DNA of 64,000 bases from Ipomoea triloba (lineage: Eukaryota; Streptophyta; Magnoliopsida; Solanales; Convolvulaceae). Of the stretch, positions 11,474-22,800 are shown in pieces. The DNA is taken from NCBI RefSeq assembly GCF_003576645.1, contig NC_044916.1:7075002-7139001 (forward strand), in the 5' to 3' direction. The position numbers and the translations under genes were made by a program. The notes under the pieces are model-generated. The model saw only the letters and a list, made by a program, of their open reading frames with translations. It made no database searches and was not told the DNA's origin. How positions within the stretch are numbered: position 1 is the first letter of the stretch; each line of letters starts with the position of its first letter.

Positions 11474-12009
11474 GTGGTGTGTTGTTTGATTTCGGCATGG
11501 CCATGCTTGGTGCCTTAGATCGACCATCTTTTTAATTTAGCTTTAGTTGTAAATGGCCTGTCAAGGGAAAGCCATGTTGAAACCAGAAGTTTAGTTTTTT
11601 AACCAATTGGGTTTATGTACATTTTCATAAGCTATTTTATTGAACCATGAATTTGTAGTTATATGCCTTGGCACAGAAAATAAACTGCCAACTATTGTTT
11701 CATTTTTACCTTTTACAACACAAAGCATGTAACTGTTAAATTAAATGGGATGAATCTGTTCTGGAGCTTATGGAATGCTATAAGTTAATTTAGCTCTTAA
11801 AAAAAGAAGAGGGCAATAGTGAGAGATGGGTGTTAGAGTTTTTTGTACTTTTGGTCCCATGAGTATTGTAACACTAACAATTTTGATCTACAACTTTTAA
11901 AACTTGCAGAATTGGTCAACAAGAATCAATTTCTTAGCACAAATGATCCTTATGGTGATTTCTCCGTCAATTTTTCACCAGAAAAATTATTTTCGTTTAT
12001 ATAGTAGGG

Positions 12010-12044
<35 letters not shown>

Positions 12045-12054
12045 TCTTTTTAGA

Positions 12055-12328
12055 NNNNNNNNNNNNNNNNNNNNNNNNNNNNNNNNNNNNNNNNNNNNNN
12101 NNNNNNNNNNNNNNNNNNNNNNNNNNNNNNNNNNNNNNNNNNNNNNNNNNNNNNNNNNNNNNNNNNNNNNNNNNNNNNNNNNNNNNNNNNNNNNNNNNNN
12201 NNNNNNNNNNNNNNNNNNNNNNNNNNNNNNNNNNNNNNNNNNNNNNNNNNNNNNNNNNNNNNNNNNNNNNNNNNNNNNNNNNNNNNNNNNNNNNNNNNNN
12301 NNNNNNNNNNNNNNNNNNNNNNNNNNNN
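12055..12328. other. Assembly gap (run of N)
   Basis: 274 N bounded on both sides by long T-runs (about 12012-12043 and 12329-12357). The sequence just outside each T-run is similar (gtctttttaga), so a duplicated repeat or homopolymer probably broke the assembly. Confidence 0.95.
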
Positions 12329-12598
12329 TTTTTTTTTTTTTTTTTTTTTTTTTTTTTCTCGGTCTTTTTAGATTTTCGCATTTTTAGTCCCACGAGTATT
12401 GTAGCATTACCAATGTTGATCCACAACTTGCAAAACTTGCATAATTGGTCAACGAGTATCAATTTCTCAGTGCAAATAGTCCTTGGTGAAATCTCTTGAA
12501 ACATTATTTTTCCCTTATAGCAAGGGTATAAAGGTATTTTCCTTTTTGTTAACTTTTCACTGGAATACTCCATTCTGTGGTATACATATCATTTCATG

Positions 12599-12845
12599 AA
12601 CCAATCGACGATATAACTCATGGGTTAGTGAACCCTAGCAAAGGCTTAACCTTGGAGCTTGCCAAAATAGTGCAATGGTGTCCACAAGAATAGGTGTTGG
12701 CCCACCCTTCCCTGTCATGTTTCGTGACTCATTGCGGGTGGAATTCATCCATGGAAGCACTCACCATCGGAACTCCGGTCATAGCCTTCCCGCAATGGGG
12801 CGATCAAAGTCAGCAACGCAAAATACTTGGTGGATGTTTTTTCTA
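12599..12845 (+). pseudogene. UDP-glycosyltransferase fragment (PSPG box)
   Basis: Translation gives the plant secondary-product glycosyltransferase signature in order. KIVQWCPQE is followed by an in-frame TAG, then [38 protein letters not shown] and a short tail. This box binds the UDP-sugar. The HCGWNS and final WGDQ are intact, but the stop codon after CPQE and the absence of the rest of the roughly 480-residue enzyme make it a fragment. It is flanked by inverted repeats, which points to capture by a transposable element. The UGT84/UGT74 type is suggested by WGDQ but is not firm. Confidence 0.85.
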
Positions 12846-13716
12846 ACCATAATTAGATTGTGCAAGGTGAAGCCGAAGACAGGATAATTTGAGATAAGAT
12901 ATAAAAAACTACTTTTGGATATGAAAGAGAAAATGCGGTGGTAAAAAGAAAAAAAAAACATTATACCCCTACTATAAACGGAAAATAATTTTTCCAGGTG
13001 AAAAATTGACGGAGATTTCACCAGAAGGACTATTTACACTAAGAATTTGATACTCGTTGACCAATTATGCAAGTGTTTAAAGTTTTGGATCAGCATTGTT
13101 AGTGTCGCAATACTCGTGGGATCAAAAGTGCAAAACTAAAAATTGATGAAATGGAAAAGACCATTATACCCTTGCTATAAAGGGGAAGTAATTTTTCTGG
13201 TGAAAAATTAACGGAGATTTCACTGGAAGGACCATTTATGCTAAGAAATTGATACTCGTGGACCAATTATGCAAGTTTTGAAAGTTGTGAATCAAAATTG
13301 TTAGTGCCACAATATTCGTGGGACCAAAAGTGTAAAAAAAACTCGGTGTTAGAATCACATTTTGAAAAAATTAGTAAAAAAATGGATCTAAATGGTCATT
13401 ATGAGAATATGAGGCAATGTTTTTAGTGAAGTCTACTTTCGATATATGGTGATGCTTCCAAGTAAATGAACCATTTATGGTACAATTAAAAGTCGATGAT
13501 AAAAATGATAAATGTTAATAGTAAAAGGACTATTCTTGAAATTAACTCAATAAAATCTATATCTAGTCTAGTTATACAAAATTTCTCATTTAAAATTTTT
13601 AAATGCAATTCCCTTAATTATAATTCATATGGAATTATACGGAGTAATATATATATAGAATATAATTAGGAAACTATTTATTTAATTTTAGAAATTTCAT
13701 TTTTAAATATATCTAA

Positions 13717-14101
13717 GGTGATGTTTGGTTGGATGGAAAAGTTTTTCCATGAAAAATATTTTATTTAAGTGGAGGAAAATGTTATTTTTTAGTGTTTGGT
13801 TCATGGAAAAATTCCTCACATTTTAAGAAAACAAAATCCTTGGTAGGACATGAAACTTTGTTTTCCATGTAAGTTGGGAAGAAAAATGAGACGACTTGAC
13901 TATTTTACCCTTCTTGTTCTTTCTTAATTATTACTCCGTATTACTTTTATTATTTTGGAGGCGTACATATGTCTTTATACTCATTATTCCTTACAATTCT
14001 AAATCCAACCAAACAATTAAATTCATCTTCTTAGTAATTACTTTTCCATAGAATTTCAATTCCATTCCCCCTAAAATATTTTTCGTGAGCCAAACGGGCC
14101 C
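13717..14101. repeat. Tourist-like MITE (PIF/Harbinger type)
   Basis: Ends are ggtgatgtttggttgg and ccaaacgggccc, imperfect inverted copies, flanked by TAA on both sides (13714-13716 and 14102-14104). A 3-bp TAA/TTA duplication with TIRs ending in a GTTTGG core is typical of Tourist elements. Inner parts (ccatggaaaa / ttttccat) are also inverted. Confidence 0.65.
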
Positions 14102-14119
14102 TAAATATGCTCAAAGAAA

Positions 14120-14205
14120 AAACCAGTTTGGTTGGGTTGAGTGGTCGTGCACTCTCATCTTTTAAGAGAGGCTGGGAGTTCAAAAACCCCTCTCATATAA
14201 AAAAA
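14120..14205 (+). repeat. SINE-like retroposon fragment
   Basis: ggttgggttgagtggtcgtgc resembles box A, and gggagttcaaaaacccc about 45 bases later resembles box B with one extra base. An A-run follows. Confidence 0.4.
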
Positions 14206-14559
14206 TCAATATGGTCAACACATTATTGTTTAATTGGGCGAGTTTGGTGTAAATAGGGTTTAGTCTAAGTATGGTAATAGACGGGCGGGCTTAAAACTTA
14301 CTCCTATAGTTAGAGCTTACTTAAGACGTACACCTTATGGTTTAAAAAAAAAAAAAAACTTCCACATAATTAGCTATATTAACAATACAATATTTAAACT
14401 TTTTAAATATTTCTATATGTAATTCACTTAATTAGGTATCTTGTACGATATCAAGTGAGAACACTTCCACGTAAAAAGTGAGGATTGAAATATTCAAGTG
14501 TCTATTTAAACCTTTTCGCTATAATATATGTTACAAGTCTGATCTCGAAAATACAAGGA

Positions 14560-14990
14560 AAAATGGAAATTACAACTGAAAAATATCCACGAAGGATAAA
14601 AAGTACAGGAAATAAACCTACACAAGGTTAAACGATCCTGAACTACGGTTGTGGATGAAATCCGGACGAACTCGGGTGGTTAGAAGCACGAGTCGTGTTG
14701 CCACTCTCCTTAAAACCTTATTTACCGCCTCCCGGGGTGCTGGAGCGTTGCGGTCTAGGTTTCCCAGGATAAAACGTACTACGATCCAATCGTTTGAGCA
14801 CACAAACTTGGATCCGGCGAACTAGGAACGTGGGTTCAACGCTGGTGGCTAGAAGGAAATGTGAGCAGAGTTTTGAGGGAGAAAAACGGTGTATGCCGTG
14901 TGTTCTTGGTGTGTCTTCCAAACCTGCTGCTCACAACGAATATATAGTGGAGGAAATGGATCATAGCATTAACCATGGCATTAATCATCC
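14560..14990 (-). repeat. Possible LTR fragment, minus strand
   Basis: A GC-richer island in AT-rich DNA. On the minus strand it has a TATA-like tatatattcg near 14940, then a stretch with few stops. This looks like the promoter-to-leader part of an LTR. I do not see TG...CA ends or a target duplication, so the call is weak. Confidence 0.25.
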
Positions 14991-15074
14991 ATTTGTAACC
15001 TCCTCCACTAGCAGAATATTTAATTATGTCATTAGCACACATTTACACCCACTACCAGTACATTATTCACGAAA

Positions 15075-15620
15075 TAACTCTGCAGTATGTATAAAATGAA
15101 ACTGCAGTATGTATAAAATGAAACTGAATAATGTCTCACATTTTGAGTGTATATTGTCAAATAAAACTGTAATTGAATTGAAATGATACTTTAGTTTTGC
15201 TGAAATGAAACTACACTATGTATAAAAAGAAATTGAATAACATGCCTCACATATTGAGTGTATATTATAAAATGAAACTGTACTTATATCAAAATGATAC
15301 TTTAGTTGTGTTGTAATGAAACTACAGTGTATATAAAATGAAACTAAATAACAGTTTCACATATTTGAGTGTATATTGTCCAATGAAACTATAGTTGAAT
15401 TAGAATTATAATTTAGTGGTGTTACGTTGTAAATTGTAATAAGAATATAGTGTGTGTATAAAATGAAATTCTATAACAGTTCTCACTGTAATAAGACTAT
15501 TCTATGTATAATGTCATCAAATGAAACTGTAGTAGTAAAAACAAAATGAAACTTTAATTGTACTGAAATGAAACTACAATGTATATAAAATGAAACTGAA
15601 TATGTTATACAAATAGAACT
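15075..15620 (+). repeat. Degenerate tandem repeat, period about 110-115 bp
   Basis: The phrase gagtgtatattgt recurs near 15147, 15261 and 15369. The words aaatgaaact and tatgtataaaatgaaact recur throughout. Four to five diverged units are visible, ending about 240 bp before the ndhU start codon. Confidence 0.65.
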
Positions 15621-15859
15621 AATCACACTAAATGGGTGTACCATGGTCTACATCAAAATTTGTTACAATTACACCAAATTTTTTAATTCTGGTTAGGGCT
15701 TAACTTTATCGATTTTTGTTATGTTGATGTGGATAAAACCCAAAAATTGGCGTGGAAAAGTATATTATGCATCTGTGGTGATGAAATGTTGGAGGCTTAT
15801 CTACACGCGAAACAAAGATAGCCAAATCATGCAATTCACAGCGACAAAAGAAAAGAGCC

Positions 15860-18297
15860 ATGGCAGCCACTTTGGGGAATTCTTATCTTTGTGCCCAAAA
15901 TTTTCTACTGTCTCCCACGTTCAAACTTGAAGTTTCTAATAATGGCCGGAACACCATTAGTCTACCCACCACCAACCTTATAAATGCTGCTAATTACTCC
16001 TTATATCACCCAAGAAAGTTGGTCGCCGCCGTTAGGAGCTCCGGCGACGACACGGCTTCCGCCACGGAGACGGAAGAAACGCCGGTTGAACTCTCCGACG
16101 GACCTCCTTCTCTGATTTCAGCTCTTAATGCTGAAAAGGCCATCCGCGGCATTGGTAATAATCACTAAAAACACATTCTTCAATTAATTTATTGAGTTAA
16201 TTATATATTTTCCTTGGAAAATTACAATATATAATTGTGTGATTTTGGAGAAAATTCAATATTTTTTTAAAGTGGTGGGGGTTTAATGTTGCATTCAGTT
16301 CAAATGGAATTTGGCTTGATTTTGATTCATTCAGTCAAGTTGGGATATTTTTAGCTGTTTGTTTGTTTTTATGATGACATTATTGTACATCTATCTTATA
16401 CTAATGAATTGTATTCTAGAACACAGCAATAACAGATGTAGACCACTATGGCATCCTTGGACTTCAAAGAGGATGTCCATATGAGCAGGTTAGCTCCACA
16501 CATATATTTTTCTTATCTATAAACGTTTATTCAGAGTTATGTACAAAGTGAGTGATAGTTGTATAGTATAGCTGTATAGGAATGCTTCTTTTTTTTTTTT
16601 TTTTGAGTTAAGAGTTAAACTTGAATAGCAAGAGGAAAAAAAAAACATGACTATACTTTGAATGACAGTTCAACTCTAAAAGAGAAATAAGAAAACAAAA
16701 AGTATTTTCTTCAAAAAAACAAAAAACAAAAAGTCTTCAAACAAATTCCATATATTCTTCGGTAGTCCTTCATTTACATAAGTAGTTATTTATAAAGGAT
16801 CATAAAAATTCATTTACATAGGTAGCTATTTATAAAGGATCATAAAAATTACATATTACCCCATTATCTGTAAAGTGTTATAATTACCCATAAAAAGGCT
16901 AGAAAATATTGGTTATCCAATTATACAATATACAATACAAAAAAAAAATAAAAAAAAATAAAAATAAAAATAGAACATGGGTGTATGGAGAGTAACAGCT
17001 GAAAACATATGGGATTGTTTATCAAAGTTAAAAATTGAATTTTTTTTTTGAAAAAATAAGAAATTGGAGAAGTGAAAATTAAATAGAAAATGAAAAACTT
17101 TGTTTACTAAAATCAATTCTGAATGGAGAAATGGGAAAAATACACGTGAAATACTCTCTAAAGAGTTTGGTAACGACCCCTATATATTTACTAATCGGAG
17201 AAATAAGAAGGGTGAAATGGAAAGTTTGAGAAATTTAATTTTCAAGTATTGAATTGAATATGCATGGTTTGGTTAATTTTGTTGTTGTGCAGGTGTTAGT
17301 TGCATATAACAAGAAGGTTGAGGAAGCAAAGAATGAGGGGCTTGAAGAAGAGGAGCTAAACAACAAGCTTCAACTCTTACAGGTCTTCTTAATTATTATA
17401 TATCAATTGTTGCATTCCAACATAACATTAATTACATATATAAGATATTGGAAAATTAAAAGTTTCCATATATGCATCTAATATTAGAAGCTTTTGTGAT
17501 TAATGGTATAAGTAGGAATCATACAGAATTTTGTCAACAATGGAGGAGAGAAGACTGTATGATTGGAGCTTGGCTAGGAGTGAGATGGGAGATACGTACA
17601 CGTGGCCGTTTGAGGTTGACATTACTCAAACTCCTAAAGGAGGAACCCCTCCTCCCAGAGTATGTCAAAAAACTACACTTTTTAATCCCTTAATTATTCC
17701 ACATTTTATTACAAAATTAACACATTTGGTCTTTTAATTAACACTTCAGTTATAGATATGGTCTCTTAATTATAATATGATCAACACATCTGGTACCTTA
17801 ATCGTCTACTTAGTTGTATATATGGTCATTTCTGATTTCATTTACAATGCAAACAAATTTCGATTTCAATCAGAGAGTAATAAATTCTATGTTTCAACAA
17901 TTGAGCGAACGATAGTGAAGAAGAAAGAAAAAAAAGTGTTATGTGAAATTACCAAAACATTTATCCTTAACTTAAATAGAGATTTATTTGCTCTACAAGT
18001 AAAATGATCATATCAATAACTCAAAAGTTAGGGACCAGCAATATGTATACGTCCACAAAGTAATTGATGAATTAAAAGTGTAATTTTGCCTAATAAGTAA
18101 TAATTATTTACAAACTAACAATACTTCTTTAACCTTAGCTTATTCTTCCTTTTCTTTTCTTTTTAATTTTGCATTTTAAATATATACTGGTGTACGTGCA
18201 GAAACCAGAGGATGAAAGACCTACAAGATTGGTTGGGTACTTCATACTGGGATGGCTAGTATTAGCAGCCGTCTTGTCAATTGCTCTTAGTAATTAG
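15860..18297 (+). CDS. ndhU: Chloroplast NDH complex subunit U (J-like domain)
   Basis: Five exons: 15860-16154, 16427-16488, 17293-17382, 17516-17659 and 18202-18297, all GT-AG and in phase, giving 228 residues (Arabidopsis NdhU/CRRL is about 218). NdhU belongs to the ferredoxin-binding part of the thylakoid NAD(P)H dehydrogenase-like complex, which supports cyclic electron flow. The N-terminus (about 70 residues) is a Ser/Asn/Thr-rich transit peptide. A J-like domain follows: DHYGILGLQRGC, KVEEAKNEGLEEEE and ESYRILSTMEERRLYDWSLARSE. The HPD motif of true DnaJ proteins is absent, as expected for this family. WPFEVDITQTP is diagnostic. A C-terminal helix (LVGYFILGWLVLAAVLSIAL) anchors it in the membrane. 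The ATG lies in a aaaagagccATGG context. Confidence 0.93.
16489..17292 (+). other. ndhU intron 2
   Basis: An 804-bp AT-rich intron with long A- and T-runs. At about 16768-16851 a 42-bp phrase (ttcatttacataagtagtta...) is repeated in tandem with a few substitutions. No other gene is seen. Confidence 0.6.
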
Positions 18298-18455
18298 TAA
18301 TAAAAAGTTTAATTGTACATGATCGAAGAGTTATGATATGAGATGATTATTTCATTTGTCTCCACACACTTTAAAGTTGTGAATTATTTAATAAAGTGGC
18401 ATCTAAATATTGAATTGTGGTTATGTTAGATATGTTGTGACTCATTATTGAAATG

Positions 18456-18660
18456 CACTACCGGAGATCATCGATTTTTCAATCTTATTTTCGACTATGT
18501 AAAAAATTAGTCGCAAAAGTGTATTTTTTTAAAAAAAATTTTGTCGTTGGAAGGTTGCGTTAGTTGGAAATTTCAACCACTTTTACTAAGTTGTCAGAAT
18601 TTCCGATCACTATTTATGTAGTGGTCGGAATTTTTCTGGCCTGTATAAATTTTTAAATTA
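18456..18660 (+). mobile_element. Possible CACTA-type end
   Basis: cactaccgg at 18456 matches the usual start of CACTA transposon ends. It is followed by subterminal repeats (gtcggaattt, gttggaaattt, gtggtcgg). No matching opposite end was found nearby, so it may be a deleted remnant. Confidence 0.3.
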
Positions 18661-18958
18661 GTCTTTAAAAAAAAAATAGTGTTTGGCTATCAAAAAAAAT
18701 TAAGTCAATAGAAAATACTCATTCTGGTAATTAAAAAAAAAAAAAAGGCTCATCTTGGTAGAAAATATTTTCCAAGATTATTTTTACTCAAAAGACATAT
18801 TCCAGATTCCTATCTCACGCTCAATTCTCTCTCTCTTTAAGTGATGTTGATAGGTGTTCAATTGTGCTAATTTATTATGCATATTTTGGTTAATTTTGGA
18901 TATACATTGCTTTAATGTTGTTTAAATTGACCAATTATATGATTCTTTGGGGGATCAC

Positions 18959-19363
18959 ACTTGTGTGAGACCGTCTCACAGATCCTTATTCGTGAGCCGG
19001 GTCGGGTCGGGTCAAAGCACCATGCAAATGTCATACTTATATGCTCAAATATAACACTAATCAAGAATACAATTTTTGTTACTTATAAGAGAAAAAGTAA
19101 TACATTTTTCATAATAAGTAATGTTGACAAGTGCCCGGGCAAATATAATACTTTTGAGGAAAAATGTAATACTTTTAAATCGAAATGTAAAAGTATTGTA
19201 TTTTCCCTTAAAAGTATTACATTTACCATTATAAGTAACACAAATTTTATTCCTGATTAGTATTACATTTGAGCATATAAGTATGACATTTGTGCATATA
19301 AGTGTTACATTTGCATATTGACCCGACCCGACCATTCTCATGGTAAGACGGTCTCACACAAGT
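18959..19363. repeat. MITE with GTGTGAGACCGTCTCAC ends, copy 2
   Basis: Starts acttgtgtgagaccgtctca and ends taagacggtctcacacaagt. Its reverse complement aligns with the element at 9505-9933 over nearly the whole length, including the gacccgacc blocks and the aatcgaaatgtaaaagtatt core. Confidence 0.75.
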
Positions 19364-19427
19364 TTTTGCCTTCTTTGGGTAAGAAGAGCAAATTTGAGAA
19401 CATATCAAGGTTTGAAGGCAACCCAAT

Positions 19428-19560
19428 GGGGTAGCTCAAGTGGCAAGTGAGCTCTCTTTGTGGGGAAGAATTCCGGAAGAACCCGGGTTTGATCCCCAAA
19501 AGTAATGATTCTCCCTGGCCAGCTCCTGTGCCTCCCAGAGCAAAGAGGATATAGTCATAA
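19428..19560 (+). repeat. SINE-like retroposon
   Basis: ggggtagctcaagtggcaag is a good box A and cccgggtttgatcccc a good box B, spaced about 50 bases apart. A body with cctggccagctcctgtgcc follows. The spacing and order match tRNA-derived SINEs. Confidence 0.6.
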
Positions 19561-20394
19561 GTTCTTAGAACTTAGCTAAACAATTTACACTTTCAATTCA
19601 TTGCAATTTGTTACTTAGCTTGTTTGTTTTATTACTTTGATTCATTGCTTATTGTTGTTATGGAATTGCATTTTGTCTTTGAATCTATGCTAGCTTCTAT
19701 AATAATCATGTGTGAGAATCTCTCAGGAAGAGAATAAGGATGAAGATTAGGTTTACGTTTATGTGAATGTGACTTTGAATTGGTTGAATTGGTTCAATAA
19801 GAGTGATGAGACTTGACTTAATTATGTTAATTAACATGGACGATTTTTGATTGGGATGTGATTATCTAATCCAGACCCGGAGGGTTAATTAACCATACTC
19901 CACCTTTGAGAAAATAGGAGTATAGAATGTCAAGAACACAATAGATGTTTGATGAAATGACTCTTAGGCACTTATGAGTCATGAGAAAGTCGATCTGTGT
20001 GTGTCCTAATGCAGTGGAATAACCTTGAGAAAGGCGTTGTTCCTCCAGACATCCGTTGTCAAGTCACTTAATTCTCATTCTTGTTCACGGTTCGGTCACG
20101 TTACTTAACCCTAGTTTAAACGCCTATCCTCCTCCACCTTCTCTAATATTTGTTATTTGTTCCAATTATATTGCTCTTCATTTTAATTATAACTTTTATT
20201 AGTCTATTTCTATCGTGCATGAAATGATCTTTCTCAAGGCTAAATTTCTATAGAAGTTTTAGTACTTTGTGACTGAGTGATGCTTAAGCATACATCTAGC
20301 TATTGTCAATTCTCAAGAGAACAACAATTACTCATCTTAAGTAAAATACTCTTCATCAAATGTTAAATGGGTTGGTTAGCCTGCCACAGGCAAA
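19561..20394. other. Intergenic DNA, possibly old LTR-element sequence
   Basis: The text around 19860-20150 (accttgagaaaggcgttgttcc, gactgagtgatgc) has the style of noncoding leader regions in plant LTR elements, similar in feel to 32500-32900. I find no frame or terminal repeats to prove it. Confidence 0.3.
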
Positions 20395-20652
20395 TTATTG
20401 CATGGACCATGGTCCACATAGCTGTGTGGACCAAAAATAAAAAGTACATTATTTTTATACTGAAAGTACATTATTTTTGTACTGTAGGTACATTATTTGA
20501 CAGTATATATCAAATAATGTACCTTCAGCACAAAAATAATGTATCCTAAAATAATGTACCTACAGTATAAAAATAATGTATCTTCAGTACAAAAATAATG
20601 TACTTTTTATTTTTGGTCTACACAGCTGTGTGGACCATGGTCCATGCAATAA
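20395..20652. repeat. Foldback MITE, nearly perfect palindrome
   Basis: Starts ttattgcatggaccatggtc and ends in the exact complement. Arms of about 65 bp are nearly identical, and the interior repeats tacattatttttgtactg-like words in both directions. Total 258 bp. The related tggacc/ggtcca core also occurs in remnants at 245-385 and 57790-57955. Confidence 0.75.
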
Positions 20653-20659
20653 TGATTGC

Positions 20660-21300
20660 CTGCCACATGTATGGTTCTTATTTGAACTAAACTGTGCTAG
20701 TTCGGTTAAAATATGAGTCGGGTTAGGTTGGGCCAAATAACAAAAATTTTGTCCAAACCCAACCCGTAGCCCAAAAGATTAAAAAACATTCAAGTTTTTT
20801 TCTTCAATTTTTTTTTAATAATTTAGACTAATTACATTTATCAATGTCCAATTAATTTTGAATTGAGCAACCCAAAAAATTAAGTTTTTTAAAGGAATTA
20901 TCTTTGTATAGATGTTAACGATGTTAATTATTGTAGTTTAAAGGACTTAGACTCTCCTAAACTTGATTTGTAATAGCCCTCTTGGGTTGATCTTTGAATA
21001 GATCAAAATTAGGACGTAGTCGTTGTTGGGTCTTTTGTACTTAGAAGATATTCACCAGCAGACTTATATAGGAACCTTATTGATGGATTTAATTAACCCG
21101 GGTAGCCCGAACCAATAAACCCGATAAGATTATAGGGGGTATGACAAGTAACGGATCAAAGTGTACCTCGGAGGTATTTTGTATATTGAATAATGGATAA
21201 AGCTATTACAAGATTGGTAATAACAAGACAAGAATGTCGTTAGGACAAAGTATGAAGAAGATGTCTCAATAGGACAATGTTGCATGTTTTTATACTAATT
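20660..21300. other. Intergenic AT-rich DNA
   Basis: No gene or clear repeat is seen. From about 21130 the text (acctcggaggtattttgtatattgaataatgg) may already be the start of the element that contains the GC-rich island next to it. Confidence 0.3.
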
Positions 21301-21304
21301 TCTA

Positions 21305-21595
21305 GGCCCAACCGCTCGGAGAGAACCACTCTAACGGCCTAGGACCGAGTCTTGCGCCGAGAAGACCGCGTCAAGTCGGGACCTCGAGGCCGTGGCCGAG
21401 TCCGGGGCTCGGCCAAGACGACCCCGGGGTCGACTCATGGGCCGGGGTTGCCCTTGAGTCGACCTCGAGGGGTCAAGCCATGGGCCGAGGTCGGCCAAGT
21501 CGACCCCGAGGGGTCAACTTGGGCCCAATACGGCCCAGTCGTGTGGGCCTGGGTTGGCCCTCTATTTCCGCTCCGGGGCTGACCCAGGTAGTATT
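21305..21595 (+). repeat. GC-rich island, likely part of an LTR
   Basis: About 290 bp with a composition sharply different from its flanks. It carries repeats of ggtcgac, gaggggtcaa and gggccgaggtcg. Open frames here have no family resemblance. Internal repeats of this type occur in the U3 region of plant LTRs; no ends were identified. Confidence 0.35.
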
Positions 21596-21726
21596 TATCC
21601 ATCACTTATAATTGACTGCATTTTTTATCGGCATGCCTTATAGGTTAATTTTTTTTTTTTTAAACCTATAAATGCCTATTTATGCGTTTTTTTAGTGTTT
21701 CAACTTGATTGACTTTGTAAAATTAA

Positions 21727-22234
21727 GGGTGTGTTTGGTTTGAACATAGGAATCGGATCGGAATAGGAATTAGAATTAAATAGGGACTTGGTAATTAGAA
21801 TGGATTTTGGTAAAAGTATTTTGCATGTTTGGTAATAGGGTGGAATTGAAATGATTATCAATATTGATGGTTAGTTATGTATAACTCTATAATTGGAATA
21901 AATGTTTTAAAAATACAAAAATAACAAATCAAGACATGCAATTGATTTTAAGAGTGGCAATGAAGTGAGTAAGCAATAAAGCAGTGAGGAAGTCGATGAA
22001 GTGAGGAGAGATGAGTCATGAGGCAACAAAATGGGGAGGCCGTGAAATAAGGAGGGATAAGGGCATAAGGCTAAACTAATGGAGTGATACCTGGTTTAAA
22101 TTATATAATGAGTTTTGTAATTATAATGGTAATGAAATCATATACCTATGTTTTAAAAAATTGTCAACGAACCAAACAATGTGTATGACTTTTATTCTCA
22201 TTCCTTGTGTCTAACCCATGAACTAAAAACACCC
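21727..22234. repeat. Tourist-like MITE
   Basis: Starts gggtgtgtttggtttgaaca after TAA. It ends aactaaaaacaccc, an imperfect complement. Inner words such as cggatcggaataggaatt fit the same family as the clearer copy at 58692-58988. Confidence 0.45.
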
Positions 22235-22511
22235 AAATAGATTAGATCATTAGTGAACCAAATATACAAATATAGTATTCTTAATCCAATTGCAATAAGC
22301 AATTAATATATCTTCCCAATTCCTAATTCTTCCCAAGTCGCACATAATCTTTTTCAGATTTTCCTGATTCTCCAAGATTTTTAATTGATGTCATTGTTTA
22401 CAGAACAACCAGCAAGTTTCTCAAGTTCAACGGCTTAGATTCTGACATAAATTTATGATATCTTTTGTTTACTCAGATGATACATCACCTACTACATCAA
22501 TATATATGCAC

Positions 22512-22515
<4 letters not shown>

Positions 22516-22574
<59 letters not shown>
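22516..22574. repeat. (TA)n microsatellite
   Basis: About 28 uninterrupted AT dinucleotides. Confidence 0.95.
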
Positions 22575-22582
<8 letters not shown>

Positions 22583-22800
22583 AAACTGTCGATGCCTTGA
22601 GGTCCTGAGGACCACAACATCATATTCATTTTCATCAAGTAAAAAAATAATAAATAATAATAATTAACATTATTAAATTATAATGAGAAGAAATGCATTT
22701 TCAGTTTTTAATTACTATTCTTTATGAAATTTGATTATTATCTTTTAATTGGAATAAATTTAGTCCCTTAAAGTCGTGTGATTACTCTAAGATGGTATTT

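Larger units (their letters stand above)
11846..13345. repeat. Nested inverted repeat cluster, four copies of a 160-190 bp unit
   Basis: The unit reads approximately ggtcccatgagtattgtaacac, then aattggtcaacgagtatcaatttct, then gatttctccgtcaatttttcacc. Two copies are in plus orientation (about 11846-12005 and 12361-12545) and two inverted (about 12950-13130 and 13155-13345). The arrangement is A-B-[insert]-B'-A', so the UGT fragment at 12599-12845 lies at the centre. The first two copies are separated by an N gap. Confidence 0.7.

Noticed and set aside
11950..12573. Minus-strand frame of about 207 codons across the N gap
   Set aside because: It consists of poly-Lys from T-runs and unknown residues from N. 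No real protein.
19428..19560. A functional tRNA gene
   Set aside because: Box A and box B are present, but no cloverleaf with an acceptor stem can be drawn. The sequence has a SINE-like tail.
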